DNA from: Haliclona indistincta
Lineage: Eukaryota > Porifera > Demospongiae > Haplosclerida > Chalinidae
Reading direction: 5' to 3'
DNA length: 64,000 nucleotides
Assembly: GCA_964017065.1 (NCBI GenBank)
Contig: OZ024789.1
Location: 4,712,018-4,776,017, forward strand
Under the pieces are notes generated by a model, which was not told where the DNA came from, did no database searches, and saw only the letters and a list, made by a program, of their open reading frames with translations. Both the position numbers and the translations under genes were made by a program. Below are positions 1-11,400 of this stretch, in pieces (positions within the stretch are counted from its first letter, which is position 1; every line of letters begins with the position of its first letter).

Positions 1-210
1 TGAAACCAACATGGAGACCATTGTAAAGACTGAAGGCATATTGTCATCAATGACTTTTATCATTGTGCACCTGGAGAAGGTAAAGAAAGCAGTCCATGCT
101 AGCAGCAACACTATCTTCTTGCTACAGCAGGTGTTGAGAGATCTTCTTGATTTCCACCATAGCTTCCTGAATTTGTGAGAACCACGAACACAAGGCTGTG
201 AAGAAGCCAT
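1..210 (-). pseudogene. 5' fragment of a PTR2/SLC15-like transporter paralogue, cut by the window edge
   Basis: On the minus strand, a reading frame opens at an ATG at 210 with MASSQPCVRGSHKFRKLWW, nearly the same as the N-terminal region of the full transporter at 1862-3583, and stays open to the left edge. It covers the cytoplasmic N-terminus and the first membrane segment (KIVLLLAWTAFF). Only about 70 codons are visible, so intactness cannot be judged. It forms the left arm of an inverted duplication whose right arm (536-733) is truncated, so a broken copy is more likely than a gene. Seen: the homology. Inferred: fragment status. Confidence 0.55.
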
Positions 211-719
211 GTATCGAGAAACAGGAATTATCAATTTACTAAATGCACACAGATGTGACAATTGATAATATATTCTGAAAAAATCAAGTAAACTGTGGAG
301 TATTGAGGCGTAAACACCAATGCCCTGTTTGTAAATCCAAAGACAGTGAACCGTGCATGAATTACTTTAACGCATCTAATAAAGACAACCTCAACTTCAA
401 TATTAGCTCATAGTATGACCCTTATAATGTGTCAGTCATTCACTGTCTTTGGATTTATAAACATGGCATTGTTCAATACTCCACACTTTACTTGATTTGT
501 ATATTATCAGTTCTGTCACATGTCTCTGAAATTAATTGATAATTCCTGTTTCTCGTTACATGGCTTCTTCACAGCCTTGTGTTCGTGGTTCTCACAAATT
601 CAGGAAGCTATGGTGGAAATCAAGAAGATCTCCCAATTCTAGTTGCAGCAAGAAGATTGTGTTGCTGCTAGCATGGACTGTTTTTTGTAACTTCTCCAGG
701 TGCACAATGATTAAAGTTA
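45..719. repeat. Inverted duplication of transporter 5' ends
   Basis: The sequence left of about 350 and right of about 430 is the same stretch in opposite orientation. It runs from the 5' leader (GTAAATCCAAAGACAGTGAA at about 330 and its complement at about 440) through the first 50-60 codons of the transporter. The axis lies near 385-395. The same leader precedes the intact gene at about 3600-3640. Divergence between the arms shows this is not a recent perfect palindrome. Confidence 0.75.
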
Positions 720-733
720 TTGTGAATAATTAG
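536..733 (+). pseudogene. Truncated transporter 5' fragment (plus strand)
   Basis: The plus-strand frame reads RYMASSQPCVRGSHKF through RCTMIKVI, matching the first exon-length part of the PTR2-like protein, then ends after VNN with a stop where homology is lost. The natural ATG is at 560. Immediately downstream, the unrelated TQTD repeat unit begins (ATAATTAGACCACTG). The fragment lacks 11 of the family's usual 12 membrane segments and cannot make a transporter. Confidence 0.75.
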
Positions 734-734
734 A

Positions 735-1560
735 CCACTGTAGATTGATGAATTCATAAGCTGTGGCTATTTCTGTTTACTATCACTGTAAAATATAACG
801 TACCGATCTCATATTAAAAGTTGATATAAAATGTAGTTATGTTCTTGAATGTATTCTCAATCTGTACTTCAGTACATTTTTAACTGCAGTTGCTGTCCTG
901 AACAATTCCACTGACCACATTTTCGAAAACAAAACTACAGTAGCAATTCTTCTTCACCAACACTGTCTCTCATTCCTTCTTCACTCAAAGTGATCATCAA
1001 ACCATCATACAGTGATACAGCAACACGATACTCTCCTCCACCAACCACTGCTACTGAGAACTATTCTACCAATCTTGTTTCTCCTGTACCATCTTTGCCA
1101 GCTCTTCCTACCACAAAAACAACACTTCACTCAATGCAAGATTTCAACACCAAAGCAACTCAAACAGACAACCACAATAACACACTCACTTCAGTATCAA
1201 CACAAACAGACAATCATTCTAGATCTGGTGCACTAGAGGTCAACACCGGCTTTTCAAACAATCCTGAACTGAATCAAGATAAAAAAACTACAGCAGCAAA
1301 ACCACAAGAGTTCGAAAGTGAAGATCCAGTCCTAGCAATAGCGTATCGAGTACTAGACACCATTGAATTTCAAAGAGAAAGGATTGAGAGAGCTGTTCAT
1401 GGAACATCACAGCAGCTAACACTGGGTCTGCTACAGAGGGAGCTAGCTTGTCTGAAGAACAAGGTAGTCATGGAGGAGAACACACTGATATGGTGCTCAA
1501 TGGTGAACAAGCTGAGAGAGATAGAGAGAAGTGAATGAACACTTAACACCGACAAATGCA
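735..1560 (+). pseudogene. TQTD-family unknown gene, copy 1 (disrupted)
   Basis: I do not recognise this family. The last exon encodes a Ser/Thr/Pro-rich stretch, two degenerate TQTDNH repeats (about 1155-1220), then a conserved acidic/helical C-terminus with EDPVLAIAYRVLDTIEFQRERIE and a Lys/Glu-rich end, stopping at 1538. No ATG opens the frame (it begins at a GTG at 990), so it is probably a 3' exon. A conserved acceptor-like TTTTTAACTGCAG precedes 893. Compared with copy 2, a 5-bp deletion near 900 and a 5-bp insertion near 940 put a stop between, so this copy is probably dead. The unit shares its 5' flank with copy 2. Confidence 0.5.
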
Positions 1561-1861
1561 CTATTGGTTCTATAAATATGATTATCATGAATTGTTATAG
1601 TCATTAATTCACAATCATCGTTTTATCAAGTACGGACTATTGTAATACGATAGTTGTACGAATAGTTATTCTCTACCATAAACACCAGAATATCTTAAGC
1701 AGTTTGCTTTCAGAGAAGTCTATGTAATTTGCTCAAGTCTATAGCTGATTACAATATGTACAATGAGCAGCATGTATACATGTATTGGAAACAATGAACG
1801 AACAAGGCAAAGTCATAGTACAAAGTACTGTTGCACACACACACACACACATATACTTGCG

Positions 1862-3583
1862 TTAGTCACTATCATCAGAGTTAGGCGTGTCTGGATCGGA
1901 ACTACTAGAGTCATAATCATCATTACCATGTACTCTCTCATACTCCTCCTCCTGGTCCATGTACCTCTCATAGTGTTCCTCCACTATGGCCTGTATGTTG
2001 ATCTCTCTGTTCCTCTCACGCAGTGTGTAGCGTTTGGAAAGAATGAGGAAGATCACAAACAGCACGGAAAGTGTTGCTATTGTCAGCATATCGTAGCAAA
2101 GAGTGTAGGTTAAATTCATTATAACAGATAGTAAGTAGGATGGCACTAATGCTGAAACAAGAATATTCGCTCCAATAACAAATCCTTTCATCTTGTCCGG
2201 TGACTGAGCGATTATCCATTCTAAAAGAAGCACTTGGCTCATCGTCTTTCCGACTTCAAAAAGAATAAACGGAGGTATTTTCCAGTACAACGGAATGTTA
2301 TCACCAGCTATTTTAGAAGAATTCAGTATTCTTGTACAAGATATGTATCTCTGTACATCATTCCAGTCAAAAACACTTTTTATACATATTGCTTCCATTA
2401 GCACTTCTGCTAATAGTCGAAGGAGCAAGCCTATTCCTATGCATTTTAACATGCTTATTTTATGGTTGTGAATAAAAGGACGAATTATGAATTGATAAAA
2501 AGGAATGAATGGTATTGTGAACAGCCAAGAGGTATTTATTCCATAAGTCAACCACAAATTAGTTAGGCCGCTGTTTTTTGGCAAAAGATCTAATGGTGCC
2601 AAGCTGAGTCCACTGCCACTTAAGCTTATACATGCAACTAGTGGGAGTAACCTTAGCACAGTCTTGACATCCTCTACCTCCTCTTCTGTGAAAGGCCCTC
2701 CAAATTTTTCCTTGCCAAAGTCTATTCGTGAAGGTTGTTCCTCATCAATATAGGTGAAGGCACTGCGTCTCTCGGGGTATCTGTGCTTCCTAGTGTAGTT
2801 GAGTACCTGTATGATGAGCTTGATGGGGTTAGTGACCTTATGAGTCCTGTCTATCCACTTTAGACACAAGCAGTCACTGATGATGATGATGGCAAGAGGA
2901 ACAGCTATAATACATACCATGTATATAATGTTATTGATAACTGCATTATCAGGATAATAGCCAAACACAAACATTGTGTCTGACAAGCCATAACTAACTT
3001 CAAGTGCCCAGAAGTACCAATAGACAACCGTACTAAGCTCATCAGACGTGGCACCAATTAGTTGATCAGTTAAGAATGGAAGCATAGCTACTGAAACACA
3101 TGTGAAGCATACAGCAGCTATTGCCAGTGCTATGGACGCTATTATTTTAAAAGCACATTCTGATTCAGTTACGAATGTAAAGAAAATCAACACATTGGCA
3201 ATGAATGAAAACAGTGAAGCAAATTTAATTGTTTCATACCTCCCAAGCTTCACATCAGCAAGCCAGCCTATAAGAGGAGCAAGGAGTTTCGAAACAAACA
3301 TGGAGTACATTGCAAAGACCTGAGGCATACTGTAATCAATGACTTTTATCATTGTGCACCTGGAGAAGTTAAAGAAAGCAGTCCATGCTAGCAGCAAGAC
3401 TATCTTCTTGCTACAGCAGGTGTTGAGAGATCTTCTTGCTTTCCACCATAGCTTCCTGAATTTGTGAGAACCACGAACACAAGGCTGTGAAGAAGCCATG
3501 TATCGAGAAACAGGAATTTTCAGTTGACTAAATGCAAAGACATGTGACAGAACTGATATCATATACTGAAACAAATCAATCAC
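1862..3583 (-). CDS. PTR2/SLC15-like proton-coupled peptide transporter
   Basis: An uninterrupted 573-codon frame (545 if translation starts at the ATG at 3499, which I prefer because the conserved MASSQP start is shared by both neighbouring fragments). It has a dozen hydrophobic segments and PTR2-family hallmarks: after the first helices GWLADVKLGRYETI, resembling the family's G-x-x-AD-x-x-GR-y-x-T-I loop; YWYFWALEVSYG; and the cytosolic FGGPFTEEEVEDVKTVLRLLP before the second six-helix half. The C-terminus is an acidic/Ser tail (YDSSSSDPDTPNSDDSD). PTR2/SLC15 members are MFS symporters of di/tripeptides; the substrate here is not predictable. It is intronless, which with the broken copies at 1-733 could suggest a retrocopy or simple duplication. 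Membrane location is inferred from hydropathy by eye. Confidence 0.8.
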   Translation of the reverse strand: MIDLFQYMISVLSHVFAFSQLKIPVSRYMASSQPCVRGSHKFRKLWWKARRSLNTCCSKKIVLLLAWTAFFNFSRCTMIKVIDYSMPQVFAMYSMFVSKLLAPLIGWLADVKLGRYETIKFASLFSFIANVLIFFTFVTESECAFKIIASIALAIAAVCFTCVSVAMLPFLTDQLIGATSDELSTVVYWYFWALEVSYGLSDTMFVFGYYPDNAVINNIIYMVCIIAVPLAIIIISDCLCLKWIDRTHKVTNPIKLIIQVLNYTRKHRYPERRSAFTYIDEEQPSRIDFGKEKFGGPFTEEEVEDVKTVLRLLPLVACISLSGSGLSLAPLDLLPKNSGLTNLWLTYGINTSWLFTIPFIPFYQFIIRPFIHNHKISMLKCIGIGLLLRLLAEVLMEAICIKSVFDWNDVQRYISCTRILNSSKIAGDNIPLYWKIPPFILFEVGKTMSQVLLLEWIIAQSPDKMKGFVIGANILVSALVPSYLLSVIMNLTYTLCYDMLTIATLSVLFVIFLILSKRYTLRERNREINIQAIVEEHYERYMDQEEEYERVHGNDDYDSSSSDPDTPNSDDSD

Positions 3584-3671
3584 ACTGTGGGGTAAAGAAC
3601 AATGCCCTGTTTATAAATCCAAAGACAGTGAATGAGTTACATGTTTAGCTCATCATTGCTTCTGGATCATT

Positions 3672-4698
3672 GCTCAAGATGGTGAGAAACCACAACGAAG
3701 AGAAGAGGAAGCACCCTTCACACGCTATGAACATGACAGCAAAAAGGACAAAAGGAGAGAGAAAGTGAACAGCAGAGAGCAGTGCTGGATGGCGTCTCAT
3801 TTGAGAGTAAGGATTATCAACAAGGTTATCAGAGAGGAAATATTACAGCAACATTAACGTGCTCAAAAATTCATATCTTTGTAAACGTGACTGTTAAAAG
3901 CATTGTACATGTGTAATGTGGTTGCCGATAGGGAATGTAGTCTCATAACACTCGGTTACCTCCTACCAACAAGGGATGACAAAATGGCGGCTATGTAGCT
4001 GCTTGGTCTTATACTACAAACTGTACATGAAGTACTAGTTGTTGTTTAGGGGTTAAACTATCTGTATGAGGGGTTGTGTAAAGGTGCTTTCTTGATAGTG
4101 GTAGCTGTAGCCGTGAGACTAACAGATCAACACCATCATGATGGGTAACTGGTTCTCCCTTCATTGCTATCAGGTGGTGATACTAGATGTGGTTAGTCTG
4201 GATACCTGTGTGTGTCAGACCATTGATGGAAAGCTACTAGAAGGTACAGTATGATTCTGTGTGTAGCACACATACAATTGATACAAACTCCATTTTTTCT
4301 CGGTAGGCATTTATCAAGATATGTTGGAGACATTTATATCGAAGCCTCCTTCCGGCCAAGTTATGATCGTTGCTGGAAAGAGAAAAGGGCAGGTGAGTAA
4401 TATCAGTGTGACTGAGTGAGGGTGATTCAAATCTCTTGTGTACACACACTGGGAACAGTACGGGTTGTGCTAGACTGCGGTGAGCCAGTGGACTGCGTGA
4501 CCTCACCTTGTCACAGATATCCCAATGTCTCTATTGTGTGAGGTTGTGTGTTAAAGATAAACATGTTTGTTATATCTCAGTGGGCTAGTCCAGAGCTGCT
4601 GTATCCAGATGTACTGGGCAGTCTATGATATGATCTGTGCCTCTGAATGGTGGATGGTACGTCCACGTATATTACAGAATTCACATCAATCATTGTAG
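3672..4698 (+). pseudogene. Degenerate GPKOW (G-patch/KOW splicing factor) 3' copy
   Basis: Exon-like blocks line up with the C-terminal half of GPKOW/MOS2. Block 1 (3672-3824): charged stretch ending CWMASHLRVRIINK, like the family's W-L-x-P-H-L-R-V-R before the second KOW. Block 2 (4174-4243): LDVVSLDTCVCQTIDGK. Then a 63-bp GT-AG intron. Block 3 (4307-4392): YQDMLETFISKP and a KOW-like VMIVAGKRKGQ with a GTGAGT donor. Block 4 (4581-4698): LVQ...YDMIC, matching the family's final YDAIC. The exon for the FKGGKYY region is not found, the phase between blocks 3 and 4 fails, and the whole G-patch half is missing. GPKOW is a nuclear spliceosome-associated protein. The family match is from memory of the family; decay is seen. 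Confidence 0.6.
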
Positions 4699-4699
4699 C

Positions 4700-5164
4700 C
4701 TTATGAGCCTTATCTATCATCCTTCTATTCATCAGTTCGAACTGAGCTATCTGAATTCTTCATTGACTTTGTATTATTATCACTACTTCCATTTTTGTTA
4801 TAAAACTCTGTTGTGTAAAATTAATTACAAGCCAACCGTTTAATACACTGCGCAATGAGTACATACACTCACCGTCGTGTTTACAGTCTTTACAGTGTTT
4901 ACAGTCTCACAGATCATGACACTGCACTAGACTGCAGTCAGTACTAACTAAGTGAACAGTACTAGTGACAGTGCACCACATGATGATGAATGCAGTCTTG
5001 TCAGCTTGCTCAGCTGTACTTTTAGAGACAGCTACAATGTACTTTGGTTACTGATTTCTGGTTTCTTATTTCCCGTTTCCTCGTTTCCCATTCCTGGTTT
5101 TACCAGTACCCGTACATCATTCCAGTCAAAAGTTACATTTCTGCAATGTATAATATTATGCTGC
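4700..5164. other. Intergenic stretch without recognisable gene
   Basis: AT-rich. It holds only a short repeated TTTACAGTCT motif near 4880-4910 and a pyrimidine-rich stretch of TTTCCCGTTTCC type near 5070-5105. No conserved coding segment is visible. Confidence 0.5.
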
Positions 5165-6000
5165 ATAATTAGACCACTGTAGATTGATGATATTCATAAG
5201 CTGTGGCTATTTCTGTTATTATTACTGTAAAATAACCGATTACATAATAGATTATTACAAATTGTGTTTTTGAATATATTTATTCTCAATCTGTACTTCA
5301 CTCAGTACATTTTTAACTACAGTTGCTGTCCCAAGTGCCAGAATTCCACTGATCACATTTTCGAAAACAAAACTAGCAATTCTTCTTCACCAACACTGTC
5401 TCTCATTCCTTCTTCACTCAAAGTGATCATCAAACCATCATACAGTGATACAGCAACACAATACTCTCCTCCACCAACCACTGCTACTGAGAACTATTCT
5501 ACCAATCTTGTTTCTCCTGTGCCATCTTTACCAGCTCTTCCTACCACAAATACAACACTTCACTCAATGCAAGATTTCAACACCAAAGCAACTCAAACAG
5601 ACAACCACAATAACACACTCACTTCAGTATCAACACAAACAGACAATCATTCTAGATCTGGTGCACTAGAGGTCAACACCGGCTTTTCAAACATTCCCGA
5701 ACTACTTGAATCAAGATCAAAAACTACTGCAACAAAACCACAAGAGTTAGAAAGTGAAGATCCAGTCCTAGCAATAGCGCATAGAGTACTAGACACCATT
5801 GAATTTCAAAGAGAAAGGATTGAGAGAGCTGTTCATGGAACATCACAGCAGCTAATACTGGGTCTGCTACAGAGGGATCTAGCTAGTCTGAAGAACAAGA
5901 TAGTCATGGAGGAGAACACACTGATATGGTGCTCAATGGTAGACAAGCTGAGAGAGATAGAGAAAGAGATATGATGACTAAACACTGACCGATGCACTAT
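5165..6000 (+). CDS. TQTD-family unknown gene, copy 2 (best-preserved terminal exon)
   Basis: This is the copy with the longest open frame, open from 5264 to 5974. No ATG opens it; a polypyrimidine/CAG acceptor just before 5326 suggests the real exon starts there (SCCPKCQNSTDHIFENK). Order of the encoded part: a Cys-containing start, a Ser/Thr/Pro-rich low-complexity region, two TQTDNH repeats, then a conserved helical C-terminal half with EDPVLAIAHRVLDTIEFQ and Lys/Glu-rich heptad-like spacing. About 90% identical by eye to copy 1 over the C-terminus. Upstream exons were not identified. I do not recognise the family and assign no function; three copies beside transporter and NLR genes suggest segmental duplication. 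Confidence 0.5.
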
Positions 6001-6241
6001 TGTGTCCAGTATAAGAATTGTTATAAGTTATTGTTCACATCTGCACAATGATTGCAAAGTGCATTGATTTCTCTTGATAAAAAATGTTATATGCTTACAT
6101 GATATACTACATTGTATGTACTGTACATATACATATAGACTTCAGGCACTGCATCGAGGTTCTTTTTTCTGCTACTAAAATTCATACACCTACAAAATTT
6201 TTTACTGACTATTACACTAGCTGGCAGTCGTAACCAGGAAT

Positions 6242-6838
6242 TATCATTGCCGATCGGCAATGATATGTAGGGATGACCTCGAATTAAGATGGCGGCTACT
6301 CATGTTGAAAATGGGTTTTCGCACATATCTCTATTATTATACATCTATACTGCATTTTAACTATCTCTAAGTGACTCTGAAGTGTAAGCGCTTGTAGGAC
6401 GTCTATTAAAGTCGCCGGGACTGCTTGCTTGACGACGAAAATCAAGACAGAGAGAATTTGCAGGTCTTCGCTGTTATAGCGTTTCTCGAGATTCTAGACA
6501 TCTAGGATTGATCAGGCGATTGTTCTGAGCATGGAAATACCATTGGCGAAGCTGGCAGACGTTTCTAAAGTGGTAAACTAAAATTGCCGCCCACGCGAAT
6601 TGTTCATCTTCTTTCTTCTTCTTCTTCTTCTTCTTCTTCTTCTTCTTCTTCTTCTTCTTTGACAAGCATAGCGCTGTCCTGAGTGAACGAATCACAACCA
6701 AACCTGCACCATCGCATGTGTATATATCTGGGTTAGTGCACTTACTTCTTGGATAGGCGTCAAACACTACCAGAAGCGAGTAATCCTTGAAAAACATGGT
6801 TTTTGGACCGTTTTGGACTAGCGACTTCATTAATTAAC
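6242..6838. repeat. Repeat 'R' copy 1, headed by a 24-bp perfect palindrome
   Basis: It begins with a perfect 24-bp palindrome (half-site TATCATTGCCGA), then TGTAGGGATGACCTCGAATTAAG and ATGGCGGCTACTCATG, and runs about 600 bp to the end of homology near 6838. It contains a TTC microsatellite at about 6608-6660. A second long copy is at 63463-64000 and the head alone is at 13319-13384. A minus-strand frame (6474-6830) is partly shared with copy 2 but has a poly-Lys run from the microsatellite and no recognisable domain, so I do not call it a gene. Family unknown; probably a non-autonomous element. Confidence 0.7.
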
Positions 6839-7533
6839 CCTCTTGTCGCTTCTTATCATTAACTCCGCCCACATCGGTTTTGCAGCTATCTCGCTACTGC
6901 GTTTTGTCTCTGCTCTGAACGCTTCAGCGCGCAAGCCAGAGGTATGAAAATGTGTCTAAACCAGTACTATACCCTAAATAACACTGATCTGTTCGTTAAC
7001 GCTTCAGATGGCGGGTTAAAGCTGACTTACACAGACGTGAACAACTTGTGTGTCTAGCCTGCTTACTGGCAGCAAGATTCTACGCACAGTAAGGTTCCTA
7101 CACCACGCAGCGTAAGTTGCAAAGGACTAGAAGCCTCTGTGAGTGTGATATTGACTTCAACAAGATTCTACTAGGCGTGCTCCTACTATTTAGGCTCGCA
7201 GCATCATGAATTGTCAGTACTAGTGCTAGTCTCTTCTTCCATTACAATACTAACAAGTATCATGTTGTCAAATCATACCTGGACTTGACATTATGCTGTC
7301 TGCGTCCTCAACCTCTTTAACTATTTTAAACCTTTCAATGAGTGATTATTCTTGTGATTGGTAATATTAAACATTTAAACCACACTCCTTACTCTCAAGA
7401 GGCTGTGCACGTTCACATCTCTGCTAGACTAGTATCTAAATACTGCTCACAGATTTGTAAAAATGAAATAACATCTAACATAGAATACTACTAATAAGTT
7501 CAAACTGATAGTGATCAAAAAAGTAACAGGAAC
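6839..7533. other. Intergenic stretch, nothing recognised
   Basis: About 700 bp between repeat R and the foldback element. Only short frames; no domain, RNA gene or repeat was recognised. Confidence 0.5.
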
Positions 7534-8122
7534 AAGTAAAGTAAAAAATTTTTAATAAAAAACTGAAAAGTGTAGGGATGACTCTTAAAAAAGGAAAGGA
7601 ACAAGATGGGATGATGCTTGCAAAAGTAAAGGAACAAGATGGAATAATGCTTGCAAATGTAAAAGTCCCAAGTATCCCTACATCAGCGGCTTGAAGGAGG
7701 ACGCAGTCCGATGGAGTAATTGACGGTTGTGAATAACTAGAGGTATCTGTGTTTGGAGGACGCAGTCCGATGAAGTAGTTGACAGTTGTATATAACTAGA
7801 GGTATCTGTGCTTAGGAGGACGCAGTCCGATGAAGTAGTTGACAGTTTTAAATAAGCTGCAGGTAGCTGTGTTTGGAGGACACAGTCCGATGAAGTATTT
7901 GACGGTTATAAAAGGTATAGGAAGAGGATTCCGCATTTGTCACTTTTAGCACGTCGTCGCAGCAAGCCGCTGATGTAGGGATACTTGGGACTTTTACATT
8001 TGCAAGCATTATTCCATCTTGTTCCTTTACTTTTGCAAGCATCATCCCATCTTGTTCCTTTCCTTTTTTAAGAGTCATCCCTACACTTTTCAGTTTTTTA
8101 TTAAAAATTTTTTACTTTACTT
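7534..8122. mobile_element. Foldback MITE with 160-bp arms and internal 60-bp repeats
   Basis: The left arm 7534-7693 and right arm 7963-8122 are almost perfect reverse complements (ends AAGTAAAG...CTTTACTT). The 270-bp loop holds four tandem units of 59-60 bp starting at 7696, 7755, 7815 and 7875. Each opens with GGAGGACGCAGTCCGATG, in which GGAC and GTCC can pair as a small stem; the fourth unit is diverged. No coding capacity. Arms and repeat are seen; mobility is inferred from the structure. Confidence 0.8.
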
Positions 8123-8400
8123 TCAGTATTACAGAGTGATGATGTTAATTTTCTATTTCGAGTACAGATATGGTGAAATTGTCTAGCTGGCTTACTGTAG
8201 TCATATTAATCACTGATTTAGTATAAAATTTAATTATAATTATATTATTATGATAATAATAATATCCTAAACTAATAATAACTGAGAATGATAGCTGTTT
8301 TAGTTAATTTACAAATGCAGCATGTGTATCACTCCTTCAAAATTAATTCTTTAAGAATGCGCTAATGAAAATGTCATTGACACTGCAGTGCGATAATTGA
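8123..8400. other. AT-rich 3' flank of the NLR gene
   Basis: AT-rich downstream sequence. Part of it (from about 8330, AAAATTAATTCTTTAAGAATG) recurs downstream of the NLR pseudogene at about 60570, so the 3' flank was duplicated together with the gene. Confidence 0.5.
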
Positions 8401-11400
8401 TCATTTATTAATCACTTTTAAGGTGTGATTCCTCCATGAATCTTCTAACGTCTTGTAGTGTCTGATATGATTACAAGAAACATCAAGATTTAGTTGCAAA
8501 GAACGATTTGAATTATATGCTAGAGCAATCCACTCTGCTCCTTTATCAGTTATTCCTGTGCTGCTAAGATTCAAATAGACTAGTGTGATATTGAGCTGAA
8601 GACCTTCACAGAGACAGTAAACTCCTTCATTGTAGAGTGGATTATATGATAGATCAAGGTGTTTGAGATGCTTGTTTTTTTGTAGCATGGTAGTAAGTGC
8701 CTTAGCCAGAGGAGTATCCTTTTTAACTTCAAGTTGTATGTTGCTAAGATTCAAGTACACTAATGTGGTATTGTTCTGTAGACCTTGAAAGACACAGCTT
8801 GCATTTTGTAACTTCCAATTGTTAGATAGATCAAGATGTGTGAGTGTCTTGTTGACTTGAAGCATTGTAGTGAGTGCCTGAGCAGTATCCTCTGTAACTA
8901 CAAGTCCTGTTCCTCTGAAGTGTATTAAAGCTGATGACTGTTCTAAGAATGATGCTATCAACTTTGTATTTTCGATGATATTTGTAGAAAAGGCAATTTC
9001 TATTTCTAATCTGGCAGCACCAACTGAGAATGTTCGATACTTTAAAAGTTCAAGCAGTAGCAACTTCAATCCTTGATCATCAATTTTTAAAATCTTGAGT
9101 TGTACATTTGATGTATCAGATGAAGGTACAGACAGTAGTGAGGTTATATAATAACCAATAGCCAAATAGTCCACTGGGTTTAAGAAAGAATCTAAACTAA
9201 TTATTCGAAATTTTATTAAATTGCTCAACGATAGATCTTGTGCTTCATAAAAGCAGTGCAATAAAGGAAGAAGACCATCAATACTTGATTTCTGTTTTGA
9301 ATAAGAAGAGATGAATTCTCGTATTAGTAGACTGGTTAGTTTAGTGAAGCCACTATAAAAATGTAGTACAGCTTGAAACCGAGAGCCACCAAACATGCGT
9401 TTGAATACTGTCAATTGTTCACTAGAATGCATATGTGATATATGATAAGCAGCAAGGAGCTCTTGAACTGAGAGATGAAGAAAATTGTACGAAAGAGATT
9501 TGCTGAGAATTGTGAGTCCCTCAACAGCTTGGATTAGCCCCAAAGATGGTAGATTACCTGGAACGCGGACTAGTTTTAAATCCCTTTCGTAAAACACTAC
9601 TTTATCCTGCATCACTCCCTCATATGCAAGTAAACTAAGATTACTCAGTTTAGATTTGAGTTCATCAGGGAGATCTTCTAGTGAACAGGAGACAGGTGTA
9701 TTACTTTCAGATTCATGTGTTTCCAATTCTCGGGCAATGCAGCATAGTACAAGATTACAGAAAAGCTCATGGAGGGTGGTAGGTAGGGCTCCCTTCATTG
9801 TCAGGAATATGTGCACCAGTATTGCTACATGTAGAGGTACATAGCAGTAACCTTCTATAACTGGGTGCTCTTCAAGATGCTGGACAAGCTTCTGAATGAG
9901 AGTGCTGTTGCCATCCAAAGCTTTCTCAATGTACTCACGAATCTGGTGTTGAGTGAATCCCAGGATCTCTACTCGTCGATCAGCAATGTGGAGCAGGTTT
10001 CCTGAGGACACTGGTCGAGAGGTGATAAGAACAGTACTTTGATGAAGAGAGAGCACGTGTGGCTGTCGAATTATTGTTGATACAAGCGAATTATTTTGTA
10101 GATGAGATGGAAATTCGTCCCAACCATCGAAAATAAAGAGAATATTCTGTCCATCACAATATTGTATCTGAGAAGCAACAATTTTAGACATTTCTAGATT
10201 ACGAGCTGGTAGAATATCAGCCAAGATAGTAGCATTCTGAATGGCTTGATCACGTAAATAAACAAGAACTACAAGGTCGAATCTTTCCATAGAGCAATTG
10301 CCTTGAGCCCATCTATGGCAAATGTGGAGAGCAAATGAGCTCTTTCCTCCTCCTGGGGCTCCTTCAATGAGAATTACTCTTGTATGAGGAGGAGATGGTA
10401 GCACAACCAGTGGCTGCATTGTTGAGAAAATGTTGTAGAGATTGATTGGTTCTTTGTAACTCATAATAGTTTCTATTCTTCCTTGCTGTGCTAGTCTGAC
10501 CATTTCTTCCTCTCTGTCTCCACGTCGTTGTTCCTTACTACCAATCATTGCTAGCTGGACAAATTCACATCGTGGGAGGTGACTCCAATGTTGGGAGGTG
10601 TGGCTCTGAGACATAGATGTGTATAATCCTCTGAGATAAGATGCATAAGAGTTGAAAGGAATAGAATATTGAGATGCTGTTAAAGAATCCGCGGGTGGTA
10701 AGTAGGGATAATTTTGGGTAGTTACTTGAAGGACAGTTGACACTGGCAGTCGTATAGAAGAGCGATCGTGTGTAGCAGTTACTGGTTCTGTTGCTTGTGG
10801 AGAAATTAGAAAATCTGTATCATTAAGTGATAAACATTAATTTGCTTATGCACAAATAGCAAACATACAGTGCAGAGGAGCCACTTTTGTGCTTTGTGGT
10901 TAACAAGTATGTTTTGTATTCAGAAAAAGTAACAATAGTAGCTATTGGACTGAAAATTGCTATGAGTGTTCACACATCATTCCTTAGAGTGTGCAGAAAA
11001 TCTGGACTGATTATGCTAGTTGACAGTAAAGTTGTTGCTGCTTGTGTACCAGGCATCGGTTTGCAATTTTGAAAAAATGTGTTAAGGCCAGGAAAAAAGT
11101 ATGGAGCTGAGTTAAGAAAATTCCCTTTGCAGTCTGCTAGAATGACTATTCAGTTTTAATCTCAGCAAGTTTGAGAGCTTAACTTCCAAGCATAGTGAAG
11201 TATGAGCCCTATATGTACCGGAAATTGGCGATTTTTGGTGATAAAAGTGTTAAGGCTGAAATCAGCACATCTTTGCGAGTTAAGAAAAACCACTTGATAA
11301 CTGGATAGCCAGATACTTGTAGTTTTCACTAGTTTTTAAACTAGCGCGATACGTCCATCCATGCGCAAACGCGGTCAGCGAGAACACCGACTTTAGCTGT

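Noticed and set aside
6474..6830. 118-codon minus-strand frame, partly shared with 63569-63979
   Set aside because: Lies in repeat R, includes a poly-Lys run from a microsatellite, and the copies differ in frame.
7696..7935. Hammerhead-ribozyme-like tandem units
   Set aside because: The units have CCGATGAAG, not the CTGATGA and GAAA core that a hammerhead needs.
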